A stretch of 64,000 nucleotides of DNA from Leptothoe kymatousa TAU-MAC 1615. Lineage in GTDB: Bacteria > Cyanobacteriota > Cyanobacteriia > Phormidesmidales > Phormidesmidaceae. Where the stretch lies: NCBI RefSeq assembly GCF_018739865.1, contig NZ_JADOER010000013.1:1-64000 (forward strand), in the 5' to 3' direction. Below, one piece after another: positions 9,650 through 16,725 of this stretch. A program made the position numbers and the translations under genes. Position 1 is the stretch's first letter; each line of letters opens with the position of its first letter. A model generated the notes under the pieces. The model worked only from the letters and a program-made list of their open reading frames with translations, did no database searches and was not told the DNA's origin.

Positions 9650-10133
9650 GGTAGGCATTTCTGCTAATTCTGACCATATTAAACCCCTCTTCTTCACTGG
9701 GTGCTACAAAATATTTCGTAACCTGGGTAAATATTTCTTCCGTATCTGTTGCATTTCTTTCAGGTTGCTCGTTGCGGCGCTTTTCGATTTGCTTGAGACA
9801 CAGCTGATTGGATACATCAAGGTAGATCAGCTCATGGTCGGCACCGATTTCTGAAAATATGGCCCTAAACCATTCCCGCTGAGCAATGGTATTTGCGGGG
9901 AAATCCATTACAACCGGGGTGCCTGTGGTTAGTATATTTTGCACCAGCGGTTTTACGATGGGTTTTATCCTATTCGAATATTTGATGTAGTCTTGCAGTG
10001 ACCTAACCTGGTCTGGATAGAGCGTTTCAATCCACTGATCTTCACATAGGAGAACGGCATTTCTCTCCTTTGCCAGTGCCCGGGACTTGGTTGTCTTCCC
10101 GGCCCCCATTTTTCCGCATAGAAATATCAGCAT
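9633..10133 (-). CDS. AAA/P-loop kinase-like protein
   Basis: A 166-aa protein opening with a Walker A motif, CGKMGAGKTT, near residues 6-15. The hydrophobic strand VVMDFPA acts as a possible Walker B-like element, and a C-terminal lid region is rich in Arg (IEKRRNEQPERN). The overall layout matches small nucleotide or aminoglycoside kinase-type P-loop proteins of the zeta-toxin/shikimate-kinase-like group that phosphorylate small molecules. The substrate is unknown. A strong ribosome site (AGGAG) lies 8 nt before the ATG. The gene follows the 91-aa unknown protein by 16 nt. Confidence 0.8.
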   Translation of the reverse strand: MLIFLCGKMGAGKTTKSRALAKERNAVLLCEDQWIETLYPDQVRSLQDYIKYSNRIKPIVKPLVQNILTTGTPVVMDFPANTIAQREWFRAIFSEIGADHELIYLDVSNQLCLKQIEKRRNEQPERNATDTEEIFTQVTKYFVAPSEEEGFNMVRISRNAYHESHD

Positions 10134-10149
10134 CGCTTTCTCCTATGGC

Positions 10150-10425
10150 TTAGCCGCATCCGTGGGCGGCACTACTATGGCCTTCAACAAAAATGCTTTG
10201 GCCTGGATGATGCTCCTCAATGGTTGCGATCGCATCCTCAATGGCCCGCCAGTCTGAAGGTTCCATGGCGTGATCGAATACCGTCAACTCCACATGATCT
10301 TTTCGCAGACCGGCAATTTCCTTAACGGTCAGCACCTGGGCATTGACCCAAAGTACTTTTGGGCACCCCCCTAAGCTGGTGCTTAATGCCAAATATCCAG
10401 TGCGGGTGAGAACTAGGTAAACCAT
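10150..10425 (-). CDS. Small protein of unknown function
   Basis: A 91-aa soluble protein with no family that I recognise. It has a beta-rich N-terminus (MVYLVLTRTGYLALSTSLGG), an Asp/His-containing middle (VELTVFDHAMEP) and a Gly-rich tail ending HGCG. It begins 47 nt downstream of the attC-like site at 10473-10516 and precedes the kinase-like gene by 16 nt. No ribosome site is obvious. The position fits the first gene after a cassette boundary, but no second attC-like site follows it. Confidence 0.55.
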   Translation of the reverse strand: MVYLVLTRTGYLALSTSLGGCPKVLWVNAQVLTVKEIAGLRKDHVELTVFDHAMEPSDWRAIEDAIATIEEHHPGQSIFVEGHSSAAHGCG

Positions 10426-10472
10426 GATCGGGTATCAGCAACCATCCGGTCGTGACGAATGATTGTCCATTG

Positions 10473-10516
10473 GCATAACATGTAGCTTCGCGACTCGGAT
10501 ACATTTTTTGTTATGC
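10473..10516 (-). repeat. attC-like site A at the 3' end of the membrane-protein cassette
   Basis: Read in gene direction (minus), the site begins with GCATAAC and ends with GTTATGC, matching the RYYYAAC and GTTRRRY boxes of integron attC sites. Eight terminal bases pair perfectly (GCATAACA / TGTTATGC). A five-A bulge on one arm is followed by TGTA / TACA pairing. The TAA stop codon of the preceding gene lies inside GCATAAC, as in many gene cassettes. At 44 nt it is shorter than most known attC sites, so it may be degenerate. A plain hairpin is the alternative. Confidence 0.5.
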
Positions 10517-10969
10517 GTCTTTTGTGGTGGTTGGTTTCATGCCCCAATCGACGATGATTGCCGCCACCATGATCTCAACCAGTGCCAGGGGAAGAGCAAC
10601 TGCAAGGATTTCAGGCGTTGCTAAATTCATGTTGAATAGGCCAAGCCACAAAATAACGAATACGGCCATCCAGAAAAGTACTGCGGCGAGGATTGCGTTG
10701 CGTTTTCCGTAGCCAAAGCGCTCTAGGAATAGCCATATAAAGCCTGTTGTAGCGATGACTAAGATGGTATCCCACAGACCCCAAATTGCGAACACGCCCG
10801 CATTCATTGGCGCGACGTTTTCGATGCGGGGAAAGGTGTTGCGCATCATGGGCATTACGAATGCGAAATAGCGAAATACTTCGGAGATATTTATCCAAAT
10901 GGTGTTTGCTACAAGTGTTTTGAGAAACGCTTGAGTCGGAAATGAACTTTCGAGGTTGCTGTTGTTCAT
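10511..10969 (-). CDS. Hypothetical membrane protein in a cassette-like unit
   Basis: A 152-aa protein with about four hydrophobic helices (near 20-40, 55-80, 88-108 and 115-140). I do not recognise the family. It is flanked by two attC-like sites. Its ATG is 20 nt inside the upstream site boundary at 10989, and its TAA stop lies within the downstream site. That gives a compact unit of about 515 bp from 10479 to 10994, which is the architecture of a classical integron gene cassette. No Shine-Dalgarno sequence is visible. Function is unknown. Confidence 0.65.
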   Translation of the reverse strand: MNNSNLESSFPTQAFLKTLVANTIWINISEVFRYFAFVMPMMRNTFPRIENVAPMNAGVFAIWGLWDTILVIATTGFIWLFLERFGYGKRNAILAAVLFWMAVFVILWLGLFNMNLATPEILAVALPLALVEIMVAAIIVDWGMKPTTTKDA

Positions 10970-10988
10970 AGGGGCAAAGGAGACTGGC

Positions 10989-11078
10989 GCATAACGGCTT
11001 GGGCTTCAGCGGACGGCAATATGATTTTCATCATAATCTAAATTTATGTCTCCGTTCCGTTGTAATCCCTTGTTAGGC
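10989..11078 (-). repeat. attC-like recombination site B between mazF and the membrane-protein gene
   Basis: Read on the minus strand the 90-nt site runs from GCCTAAC (11078-11072) to GTTATGC (10995-10989). The left arm continues AAGGG...CAACGGAACGG and the right arm CCGTCCGCTGAAGCCC, so the inner boxes also pair, with a one-base difference (CAACGGAACGG against CAGCGGACGG). Paired outer boxes, paired inner boxes with an extra base and an unpaired AT-rich centre are the hallmarks of attC (59-base element) sites. The segment CGTCCGCTGAAGCCCAAGCC resembles the 3' half of known attC sites. mazF ends 3 nt before the site. Confidence 0.7.
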
Positions 11079-11081
11079 AGC

Positions 11082-11405
11082 CTATTCAGCAAACATCTCA
11101 GCTAAGATATCAAGAAGCATTTTTTGTTCATCTTGACTGATTCGACCAAGTTTTTTGACCAATCGGTTTTTATCTACTGTGCGGATTTGGTCCAAAACAA
11201 TTTGCCCATTCTTGCCCTGAAATTGGCAGGCAACACGAGTGGGATATTGCTTACCTTTTGTAGTCATTGGAGCAATGATAACCGTAGCGATATAGCGGTT
11301 CATCTCATCTGGTGAGATAACGACACAGGGACGTGTTTTCTGAATTTCACTCCCAACAGTGGGGTCTAGGTTGACCAGAAAAACATCGAAACGCTTAACT
11401 ACCAT
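11082..11405 (-). CDS. mazF: MazF/PemK-type toxin, endoribonuclease
   Basis: A 107-aa MazF-family protein. The N-terminal beta-barrel signature is clear: FDVFLVNLDPTVGSEIQKTRPCVVISPD, including the conserved Arg of TRPCVV and the Ser/Thr-rich strand VIIAPMTTK. The C-terminus (IRTVDKNRLVKKLGRIS) is typical. MazF toxins cleave mRNA at short sequences until neutralised by MazE. The gene overlaps mazE by 7 nt, the usual arrangement. The stop is followed after 3 nt by an attC-like site, so mazEF may sit in an integron-type cassette. Length and motifs are intact, so it is probably functional. Confidence 0.92.
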   Translation of the reverse strand: MVVKRFDVFLVNLDPTVGSEIQKTRPCVVISPDEMNRYIATVIIAPMTTKGKQYPTRVACQFQGKNGQIVLDQIRTVDKNRLVKKLGRISQDEQKMLLDILAEMFAE

Positions 11406-11659
11406 TCCCAGTCAGATTGCTCCCAGTCAGTGGTGTTGACGTCATCTAGAAGTACATCATCTTGATTTTTCGCCATTGCAGCAAAGGCCTCATCCCATCC
11501 GGCTCGCAAACATTGTGCTGTGCGAATAGTCAGACAATCACCCTGTACTTCAATCTCAACTTCTTCATGAATACCACTTTGCTCTAGAAGGAGCTTCGGG
11601 ATACGAATGCCTTGAGAGTTACCAATTTTAACGATCCGAGTTCTGACAACTGTGCCCAT
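11399..11659 (-). CDS. mazE: MazE/AbrB-type antitoxin
   Basis: An 86-aa antitoxin. The N-terminal swapped-hairpin DNA-binding domain is recognised by RIVKIGNSQGIRIPKLLLEQSG. The C-terminal acidic and Trp-rich tail (DDVLLDDVNTTDWEQSDWEW) is the likely toxin-binding segment. Upstream lies a near-consensus promoter whose -10 box is inside a 19-bp palindrome, consistent with the autorepression known for MazE proteins. The gene overlaps mazF by 7 nt and should be co-transcribed with it. Confidence 0.92.
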   Translation of the reverse strand: MGTVVRTRIVKIGNSQGIRIPKLLLEQSGIHEEVEIEVQGDCLTIRTAQCLRAGWDEAFAAMAKNQDDVLLDDVNTTDWEQSDWEW

Positions 11660-11685
11660 AGATAGATACTTGCGAACGCGAAAGT

Positions 11686-11722
11686 GTGATTACATTGTAA
11701 TTACAGAAAAAGATGCTGTCAA
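11686..11722 (-). promoter_or_regulatory. mazEF promoter with overlapping palindromic operator
   Basis: On the minus strand, TTGACA (11722-11717) and TACAAT (11699-11694) are separated by 17 nt, a near-perfect sigma-70 promoter. The -10 box is embedded in the palindrome GTGATTACA-T-TGTAATTAC (11686-11704, 8 of 9 pairs). The predicted transcript starts near 11687, about 28 nt before the mazE ATG. The overlap of operator and -10 box suggests that MazE, or MazEF, represses its own transcription. Confidence 0.8.
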
Positions 11723-11795
11723 GTAGGGCAAAATTTACCTTGTCAGCTTAAGGACCTATGTTATGCGTTATTTTATTGATGCGTTGGGGAAATCA

Positions 11796-11948
11796 TTATA
11801 CGAATTTGAAAATTGTTTGTCGTTGACTCAAGCTCGGAAACAATAGGTCTTGAACGTCGTATTCATCTTCAATATCGAGAGTTGTAACGGTCTGCGTGGC
11901 GAACTCGAAGTTAGCGAACAACTGAATAAAAGCGAGGGCAGATTGTTT
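11796..11948 (-). pseudogene. Remnant of a DpnII/MboI-type restriction endonuclease-like gene
   Basis: On the minus strand about 50 codons stay open and encode a peptide ending FATQTVTTLDIEDEYDVQDLL before an unrelated tail and stop. The motif LDIEDEYDVQDLL is what I know from the C-terminal nuclease domain of the DpnII/MboI-like (PD-(D/E)XK) family, where it normally continues HALL and further catalytic residues. Those are missing, and a TAG lies just upstream in frame. A GCATAAC box follows the stop by about 30 nt (11766-11760). I infer a decayed cassette gene; family assignment rests on one motif. Confidence 0.45.
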
Positions 11949-12305
11949 CTATTGTTGCGACTGGATTCGCGGCAGCGTCATCTTATGAATCAAGTCTGAT
12001 TCCACCTCAGTTTGTGAAAGAGGATTTAGTCAAGTCCCTCCTGCCATTGAGAGAAGATGTAATTAACAAATTACGCATCCAGTCGTTATGATATCGGAAC
12101 CCATTGAGCTTATCAAAGAGACACAAACAACCTCCATTTTGTTGCTGAGTTTTATGGTAAAAATGGATAAAAATTCGTAACTACGCAGGCTTAAAAAATA
12201 GAGAGCTTTTCAAGTCTGCGTAATTACCAAATAACTTTTATTAGTGAGTTTCTTATCTGCCTGCTCATATAGCTAATCATATTAGAAATCTCTCAATAAC
12301 CCAAC
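11949..12305. other. Non-coding stretch with a 16-bp-arm hairpin
   Basis: No intact gene. A plus-strand open stretch near 11935-12090 encodes a plausible peptide ending LREDVINKLRIQSL but has no clear start and may be decayed cassette DNA. An imperfect inverted repeat spans 12177-12227: GTAA, one mismatch, then TACGCAGGCTT (12182-12192) against AAGTCTGCGTA (12212-12222) with one G-U pair, and TTAC. The loop is A-rich. It is downstream of no plus-strand gene and sits about 80 nt past the stop of the SRPBCC gene on the minus strand, so it could serve as that gene's terminator. Confidence 0.5.
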
Positions 12306-12845
12306 CTAAGCCCTTTCCACCAAAGCCTTCAAACTACTCAAACCATTCTCATATTCCGTCCCAACCATACTATCCATCATAAAACCAAAATAAGTACTCA
12401 CCGGTTTCATCAACATCGGCACCCCTTCCCTCACATCCGAATCCAACGACCAAGCCACCCGAGTACCCGTCTCCTCCGGCGTCAGCGAAATCATCGCATC
12501 CGCCACGCCCATATCACCAAAATCCAAATGCGTCTTCACATACCCAGGAGACTCCAGCGCGGTCACCTCCTGGGAACCATCGCCCACCTCAGGCACTTCA
12601 CTATGCCACACCATCGTTTGCCCCAACCCCGAACCCGAAATCGTCATCTCCGCATTCGGATCTTTCTTCGCCCAAGGCGACCAAGCATCCCACTGGCTTA
12701 AATCACTCACCAACGGAAAAATCTGCTCCGGTGCAGCACCAATCACCACACTCCGTTCCACATGAATCTGACTAGGTAAAACAAAACCAGCTACAAACGC
12801 TAGGGCCAGCGCCGTAACCAGACCGCCAATAATTTTCAAGAACAT
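12306..12845 (-). CDS. SRPBCC (polyketide cyclase/START-like) family protein, membrane-anchored
   Basis: A 179-aa protein. The first 25 residues form a hydrophobic anchor or signal (FLKIIGGLVTALALAFVAGFVLP). An SRPBCC ligand-binding domain follows, with the typical start HVERSVVIGAAPEQIFPLVSDLSQWDAWSPW and the end-helix region FGFMMDSMVGTEYENGLSSLKALVE. Such domains bind lipids or small hydrophobic ligands; the ligand here is unknown. GGAG lies 9 nt upstream of the ATG. It is the first clearly single-copy core-type gene after the cassette-like block. Confidence 0.85.
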   Translation of the reverse strand: MFLKIIGGLVTALALAFVAGFVLPSQIHVERSVVIGAAPEQIFPLVSDLSQWDAWSPWAKKDPNAEMTISGSGLGQTMVWHSEVPEVGDGSQEVTALESPGYVKTHLDFGDMGVADAMISLTPEETGTRVAWSLDSDVREGVPMLMKPVSTYFGFMMDSMVGTEYENGLSSLKALVERA

Positions 12846-12930
12846 TCACCTAGGCTCCACGAAACCAATGGGCACCCCTAAGTTTAATGAGAAATTTTGA
12901 TTAGTGAAAAGGGGGTTCAGAAAATTTTAA

Positions 12931-13176
12931 GAAGTCGTCAGCTCAAAGTCCCTCAATATTGGGCAGGGCTATTTCATTGTTTGGGCAGAAAATCTGAAGG
13001 CATTGAAAGCTCGTTTGGAAAAAGGCATGTTCTACGTGGAGGAGAGCCGCGCTAAACAACAACGCGATAACCTGATTAATCGACCCCGCCGTAACCCCTT
13101 ATTTAATCTATTCTCCCTGACTTACCATGTACACGGTAGCCCAGAAGGAGAAAGCTGTTCTAACTTAAGGAAGTAG
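12931..13176 (+). pseudogene. Probable remnant reading frame of unknown origin
   Basis: An 81-codon stretch opens after a TAA at 12928 and ends TAG at 13174. It encodes a protein-like sequence (GYFIVWAENLKALKARLEKGMFYVEESRAKQQRDNLINRPRRNPLFNLF) but lacks a start until the ATG at 13027, which would give a 49-aa protein with no ribosome site. The helical charged composition looks like a real gene's end rather than chance. I do not recognise the family. Either a 5'-truncated gene or a very small protein. Confidence 0.3.
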
Positions 13177-13196
13177 GATGCAAAATGTAGTAAGCA

Positions 13197-13229
13197 TTCC
13201 GCATTCCTCCCCCTCATTCCGAATTCTCC
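13197..13229. repeat. Short tandem heptamer repeat (TTCCGNN type)
   Basis: Units TTCCGCA, TTCCTCC and TTCCGAA lie nearly in register, with one broken 6-nt unit. The array runs into the 3' end of the neighbouring glycosidase gene, so its last codons (…EPLENSE) are encoded by repeat DNA. Related heptamers occur at 19673-19700 and 59011-59075. Confidence 0.5.
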
Positions 13230-14143
13230 AATGGTTCTGCAAAGAACCCCAAATTATTCGCAACCGGTCGCTGGCGGCCAGGGATTTTCGTATGGGCAGG
13301 CACATTGAGCACCTTAGCCCCGCTGGGGGTGTCCATGGCAACTGTTGTGGAACCACCGCCATCTAACTGTAGCGCGGTCTCCACCCCGAGCTCCTGCAAC
13401 AGGTCTAGGACTTCTTCCATGGTCATCCCCTCGGAATATAGGGGCTGTTTGCCATCGACCAATACAAGCCATAGCTGGGTGCCTGTAGTATCTAGGCCAA
13501 CAATGTTGAATGGATAGGGTTTGGCACCGTCTTTGGCAATTTGCTGGGTGGCTGCTTCGGTCGGTTCACCGTTTTCTAGCACCACCATCTTACCCGCCAA
13601 TGCCTGGAGGCTATGGCGACAGTCCCCATCGGCTCGTATTTCGGCTTGCCCGTCCATTAGGCACAGGGATACCCAGTTTTCCTGGGGTGGGGATACGAGT
13701 TTGCCATCGGACATGGCAATGCCAATGGTGTTTACGCCGTCACCCAGGTGGGGGTAAAAGTTCCAGGGGGTGACTTCGCGAAATGGATAGAAAAAGTTGC
13801 CGTTAATGGCCAGTTGCACCCCCTGGGTTTCGACAAAGTCGGATGTGCGCTGGGCTAGGGTCTCCGTGGGGACAGTCTTGCCTTCGTAGGCGACGGCACC
13901 GCTTTGGCTGGGGGTGGCCAAGGGTTTGAGGCCAGGGGCGGTGAGGTCAATTTCGACGATATGGACGGTTTGGGGGCGGGGCTGTTGTTTTATTTGGCGG
14001 CTGTAGGTAATGCCTTGGAACAATGGTTTAGGCGCGATCGCACTGCGGCTGGGCCGCTGGGATATTTGGATGCCATAGAGGGCAAAGGGGAGCAACAAAC
14101 CTAGCCAAATCAAACTGTTGGTGACTTTTTTCCAGGGGGGCAT
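13214..14143 (-). CDS. Phosphodiester glycosidase (NAGPA) family protein
   Basis: A 309-aa protein with an N-terminal signal anchor (about 8-25, SLIWLGLLLPFALYGI). The rest is a NAGPA domain: AINGNFFYPF near the middle, TIGIAMSDGKLVSPP, and the signature QLDGGGSTTVA toward the C-terminus. The family is named after the enzyme that uncovers mannose-6-phosphate by removing GlcNAc; in bacteria its members act on exopolysaccharide or cell-wall phosphodiesters. The protein is probably periplasmic. The final residues overlap a heptamer repeat, which may have altered the natural C-terminus. Confidence 0.88.
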   Translation of the reverse strand: MPPWKKVTNSLIWLGLLLPFALYGIQISQRPSRSAIAPKPLFQGITYSRQIKQQPRPQTVHIVEIDLTAPGLKPLATPSQSGAVAYEGKTVPTETLAQRTSDFVETQGVQLAINGNFFYPFREVTPWNFYPHLGDGVNTIGIAMSDGKLVSPPQENWVSLCLMDGQAEIRADGDCRHSLQALAGKMVVLENGEPTEAATQQIAKDGAKPYPFNIVGLDTTGTQLWLVLVDGKQPLYSEGMTMEEVLDLLQELGVETALQLDGGGSTTVAMDTPSGAKVLNVPAHTKIPGRQRPVANNLGFFAEPLENSE

Positions 14144-14275
14144 GGGGATATCTAAACTTTATGTATTTAAGCGTTCGTGCAAACTAAGCCGGTGATTTCG
14201 CCCCTAAATCAGCAATGCTAGGCTGGTGGCTGTAGATCGATAGGGATAAATCACTGATTGCACCCTTGGCCATTT

Positions 14276-14887
14276 ATGAATCAAAATCGTGGGCATTTTC
14301 TACGTCTTCACCACTGGCGGACGTTTTTACGTATCATTGGCCTGATTGCGATCGCAATCTTCGCATTCCACGCCATTAGTAGCCTGGTGTTTAGTGTTGT
14401 GGACCTGGCACCCAGCAGCCCCAAGTGGAGTTTAACCCTAACCTTGGCAGGTTTTTTGGCCCTAGCCGGGGCCGCGGTGGGTCTACAGTCGCTGCAGGTG
14501 GCTCCGCCCCGCCTCACCGGGCTAGTTAGCGGCGCGGCTTCCCTGGGGATATTGCTGTTTTATAGCTTTGGCCAGCTGAGCGATCAAAATGCAATCTACG
14601 CCATTGTTGGCGCGGGCGTTGGTTTGGTCCTGGGGGGCGGTCTTGGCTATTGGTCGGGGGGCCGCAGGGGATTTTGGCAGGTTGCCATTGCGATCGCCAG
14701 CACCCTATGCGCCTATGGCATCGCCTATGGCCTTGGCACCTGGGCCTTTGCTGCCCTCAGCACCCGCCACTGGCCCCTCAGCCTCCTCTTAGGTAGCCTC
14801 ACCGGTCTGTATATTTGGTTTACTCGCCGCAGCCTCACCTGGATCTATCACCGCTGGGCCAATTGGTCAGGTGAGCGTGTGAACTAG
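14276..14887 (+). CDS. Hypothetical membrane protein
   Basis: A 203-aa protein with about five hydrophobic segments (near 17-40, 48-66, 75-92, 97-120 and 125-165). It is Gly/Ala-rich in the middle (GAGVGLVLGGGLGYWSGGRRGFW) and ends with a basic Arg-rich tail. I do not recognise the family. The ATG at 14276 is preferred over a TTG at 14258; neither has a strong ribosome site. It is divergent from the glycosidase gene with about 130 nt between starts. Confidence 0.65.
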   Translation: MNQNRGHFLRLHHWRTFLRIIGLIAIAIFAFHAISSLVFSVVDLAPSSPKWSLTLTLAGFLALAGAAVGLQSLQVAPPRLTGLVSGAASLGILLFYSFGQLSDQNAIYAIVGAGVGLVLGGGLGYWSGGRRGFWQVAIAIASTLCAYGIAYGLGTWAFAALSTRHWPLSLLLGSLTGLYIWFTRRSLTWIYHRWANWSGERVN

Positions 14888-15346
14888 TGCAGCGTCAAAG
14901 CTAAAAATTGGGGTAAGGACAGGGAGTAGGGAATGGTGAGTAGTGAGTGGTGCATGAGGTTTAGCAACGTTTTTGCCAATCCCTTATCGATCCTAAAATT
15001 TAGTCTTGACGGACCACTAAACTGTCTTGTCACCAATATCTGTCACTAATGATGGCTCTAGCCTCATACCCGATTGCCTAGCGCAGCGCACTCCCCACTG
15101 CCCACTCCCCTTTCTCTACACTAAAGAAATGTAAATACTACGCCATAGCATCACCGAGATTAAACGCGCATCTCTGCTTGATTTCAAGGATTTGTCAGTA
15201 AAGTAGCAATTACGGACAGTTCTTAATTTAAGTTTATAGAATACCGGGTCCGTAATAGATTCTTGGCAAGTTGTATGGAATCTAGTGCACAGCGCACAAC
15301 AACACAATCTGCCATCTCAACACAAACACACTTCGAGGGTGAATAC
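14888..15346. repeat. Repeat-rich intergenic region with inverted heptamer arrays
   Basis: Two heptamer arrays face each other. One at 14922-14956 reads GGGAGTA, GGGAATG, GTGAGTA, GTGAGTG, GTGCATG. The other at 15089-15109 reads CACTCCC, CACTGCC, CACTCCC. They are roughly complementary, so the intervening 130 nt could be looped out. Between them at 14991-15017 lies a 27-nt element that recurs, with 24 matches, at 45138-45164 just before the TPS adhesin gene. No protein gene is evident before the subtilase start. Confidence 0.7.
14991..15017 (+). repeat. Dispersed 27-nt element, copy 1
   Basis: Sequence TCCTAAAATTTAG followed by TCTTGACGGACCAC. It matches the element at 45138-45164 at 24 of 27 positions. 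Both copies are upstream of plus-strand genes and contain TTGACGGA, which resembles a -35 box. It could be a mobile repeat or a shared regulatory element. Confidence 0.55.
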
Positions 15347-16645
15347 ATGTCTATTGAAACCACGGGCCGCTACCTAGTACTCCTGCCCGAAGAAGACTTG
15401 GGTGCCGGCATCCAAGCACTGTCTAGCGCTACGGGCATTCCAGGCGTGGCCAGGGCCGCCGATTTTGAGGGCCATGCCTTTACCACAGCCGAGCTAGAGA
15501 GCCCCAATGCGTCTGTTTTTGATGATTTAGGTGTGGCTGTTGTTCCCCTCGATCCAGATCAGGCCCAGTCCCTACGCGCCAGTGCCGCCGCCAATCACAA
15601 TGTGCTAGATGTGCAGCCCGAGCGGGTGCTCTATGCCATGGGCCAACAGGGTCTCTCCGCCGATTATTTACGCGGCTACCGCGATGCCGCCTCCCATCTA
15701 TACGATCAAAGCGGCCCGCAGCAGGGTCAGCTAGCGGCCCAACAACAGCGGGAAGCTACCCCCGAATTTAAGGATTGCAAAACCACCTGGGGCCTCCAGG
15801 CCACCCGCGTTGTGGACTCTCCCTACAGCGGCCTTGGCATTAAGGTGGCCGTGCTAGATACGGGCATGGACCTAAACCACCCCGACTTTGCCGGTCGCGT
15901 GATTAACAGCCGTTCTTTTATTCTTGGTGAGTCTGTTCAAGATGCCAATGGCCATGGCACCCACTGCATCGGCACCGCCTGCGGTCCTAAGGGGGTGGTT
16001 GAACTGCCCCGCTATGGCGTTGCCTACAATGCGGACATCTATGCGGGCAAGGTGCTCAGCAACCGTGGTTCCGGCTCCGACAGCGGCATTCTTGCGGGCA
16101 TTGAATGGGCGGTGAACAGTGGCTGTGAAATTATTTCCATGTCCCTCGGTGCCCCCACGCGCCCCGGCGATACATTCTCTCCAATTTATGAGCGCGTCGG
16201 GCGTCGGGCCCTGCGTCGGGGGTCCCTAATTATTGCAGCGGCGGGCAATGAGAGTACGGACCGAGCCACCGGCAGTCGTTTGGATCCCCCTAGCCCCGTT
16301 GGCTATCCGGCCAATGCCCCCACCCTGATGGCGGTGGCGGCCCTAAACAATCAGCTCCAGGTGGCCCCCTTCTCCAATGGCACCATTAATTTAGATGGTG
16401 GTCAGGTGGATATTGCTGGCCCTGGTGTGGATGTGTACTCTAGCTGGCCCATGCCCGATCGCTATATCAGCATCAGCGGCACCAGCATGGCCACCCCCCA
16501 CGTGGCCGGCATTGCGGCCCTCTATGCCGAAGCCACCGGTGCCCGGGGCATGGAGCTATGGGCCTGGCTAATGCGCGACGCCCAGCGGTTAATGCGCCCC
16601 GGTAATGATGTGGGTATTGGTCTGGTGCAGGCACCCATTAGTTAG
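15347..16645 (+). CDS. Subtilisin-like serine peptidase (S8) with I9-like prodomain
   Basis: A 432-aa protease. From the chosen ATG, residues 1-125 resemble an I9-type propeptide (TTGRYLVLLPEEDLGAGI through VLDVQPERVLYAM). The catalytic domain follows with Asp171 (VLDTGMD), His203 (GHGTHCIGT), oxyanion Asn301 (AAGNES) and Ser380 (SGTSMATPHVAG); all are intact. The start at 15347 is preferred because GAGGGTGA lies 4 nt upstream; earlier TTG/ATG options at 15263 and 15275 add a Ser/Thr-rich tail without signal character. No signal peptide is visible, so the enzyme may be cytoplasmic or exported by a non-classical route. A 15-bp hairpin follows the stop, and a small I9-like lipoprotein gene comes next. 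Confidence 0.92.
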   Translation: MSIETTGRYLVLLPEEDLGAGIQALSSATGIPGVARAADFEGHAFTTAELESPNASVFDDLGVAVVPLDPDQAQSLRASAAANHNVLDVQPERVLYAMGQQGLSADYLRGYRDAASHLYDQSGPQQGQLAAQQQREATPEFKDCKTTWGLQATRVVDSPYSGLGIKVAVLDTGMDLNHPDFAGRVINSRSFILGESVQDANGHGTHCIGTACGPKGVVELPRYGVAYNADIYAGKVLSNRGSGSDSGILAGIEWAVNSGCEIISMSLGAPTRPGDTFSPIYERVGRRALRRGSLIIAAAGNESTDRATGSRLDPPSPVGYPANAPTLMAVAALNNQLQVAPFSNGTINLDGGQVDIAGPGVDVYSSWPMPDRYISISGTSMATPHVAGIAALYAEATGARGMELWAWLMRDAQRLMRPGNDVGIGLVQAPIS

Positions 16646-16681
16646 GGCAAAACTATAGACTCTGTAAAACTGTGCTTTAAC

Positions 16682-16721
16682 ATTGCCGTTGCTGATCTAT
16701 GCTCAAATCAGCAACGGCAAT
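16682..16721. other. Perfect 15-bp hairpin between subtilase and lipoprotein genes
   Basis: ATTGCCGTTGCTGAT (16682-16696) pairs exactly with 16707-16721, leaving a 10-nt loop. It follows the subtilase stop by about 36 nt. Only TTT follows the stem, so it is a poor intrinsic terminator; it may instead be an mRNA-stabilising or attenuating hairpin. It also argues against the ATG at 16699, which would lie in the loop. Confidence 0.75.
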
Positions 16722-16725
16722 TTGC

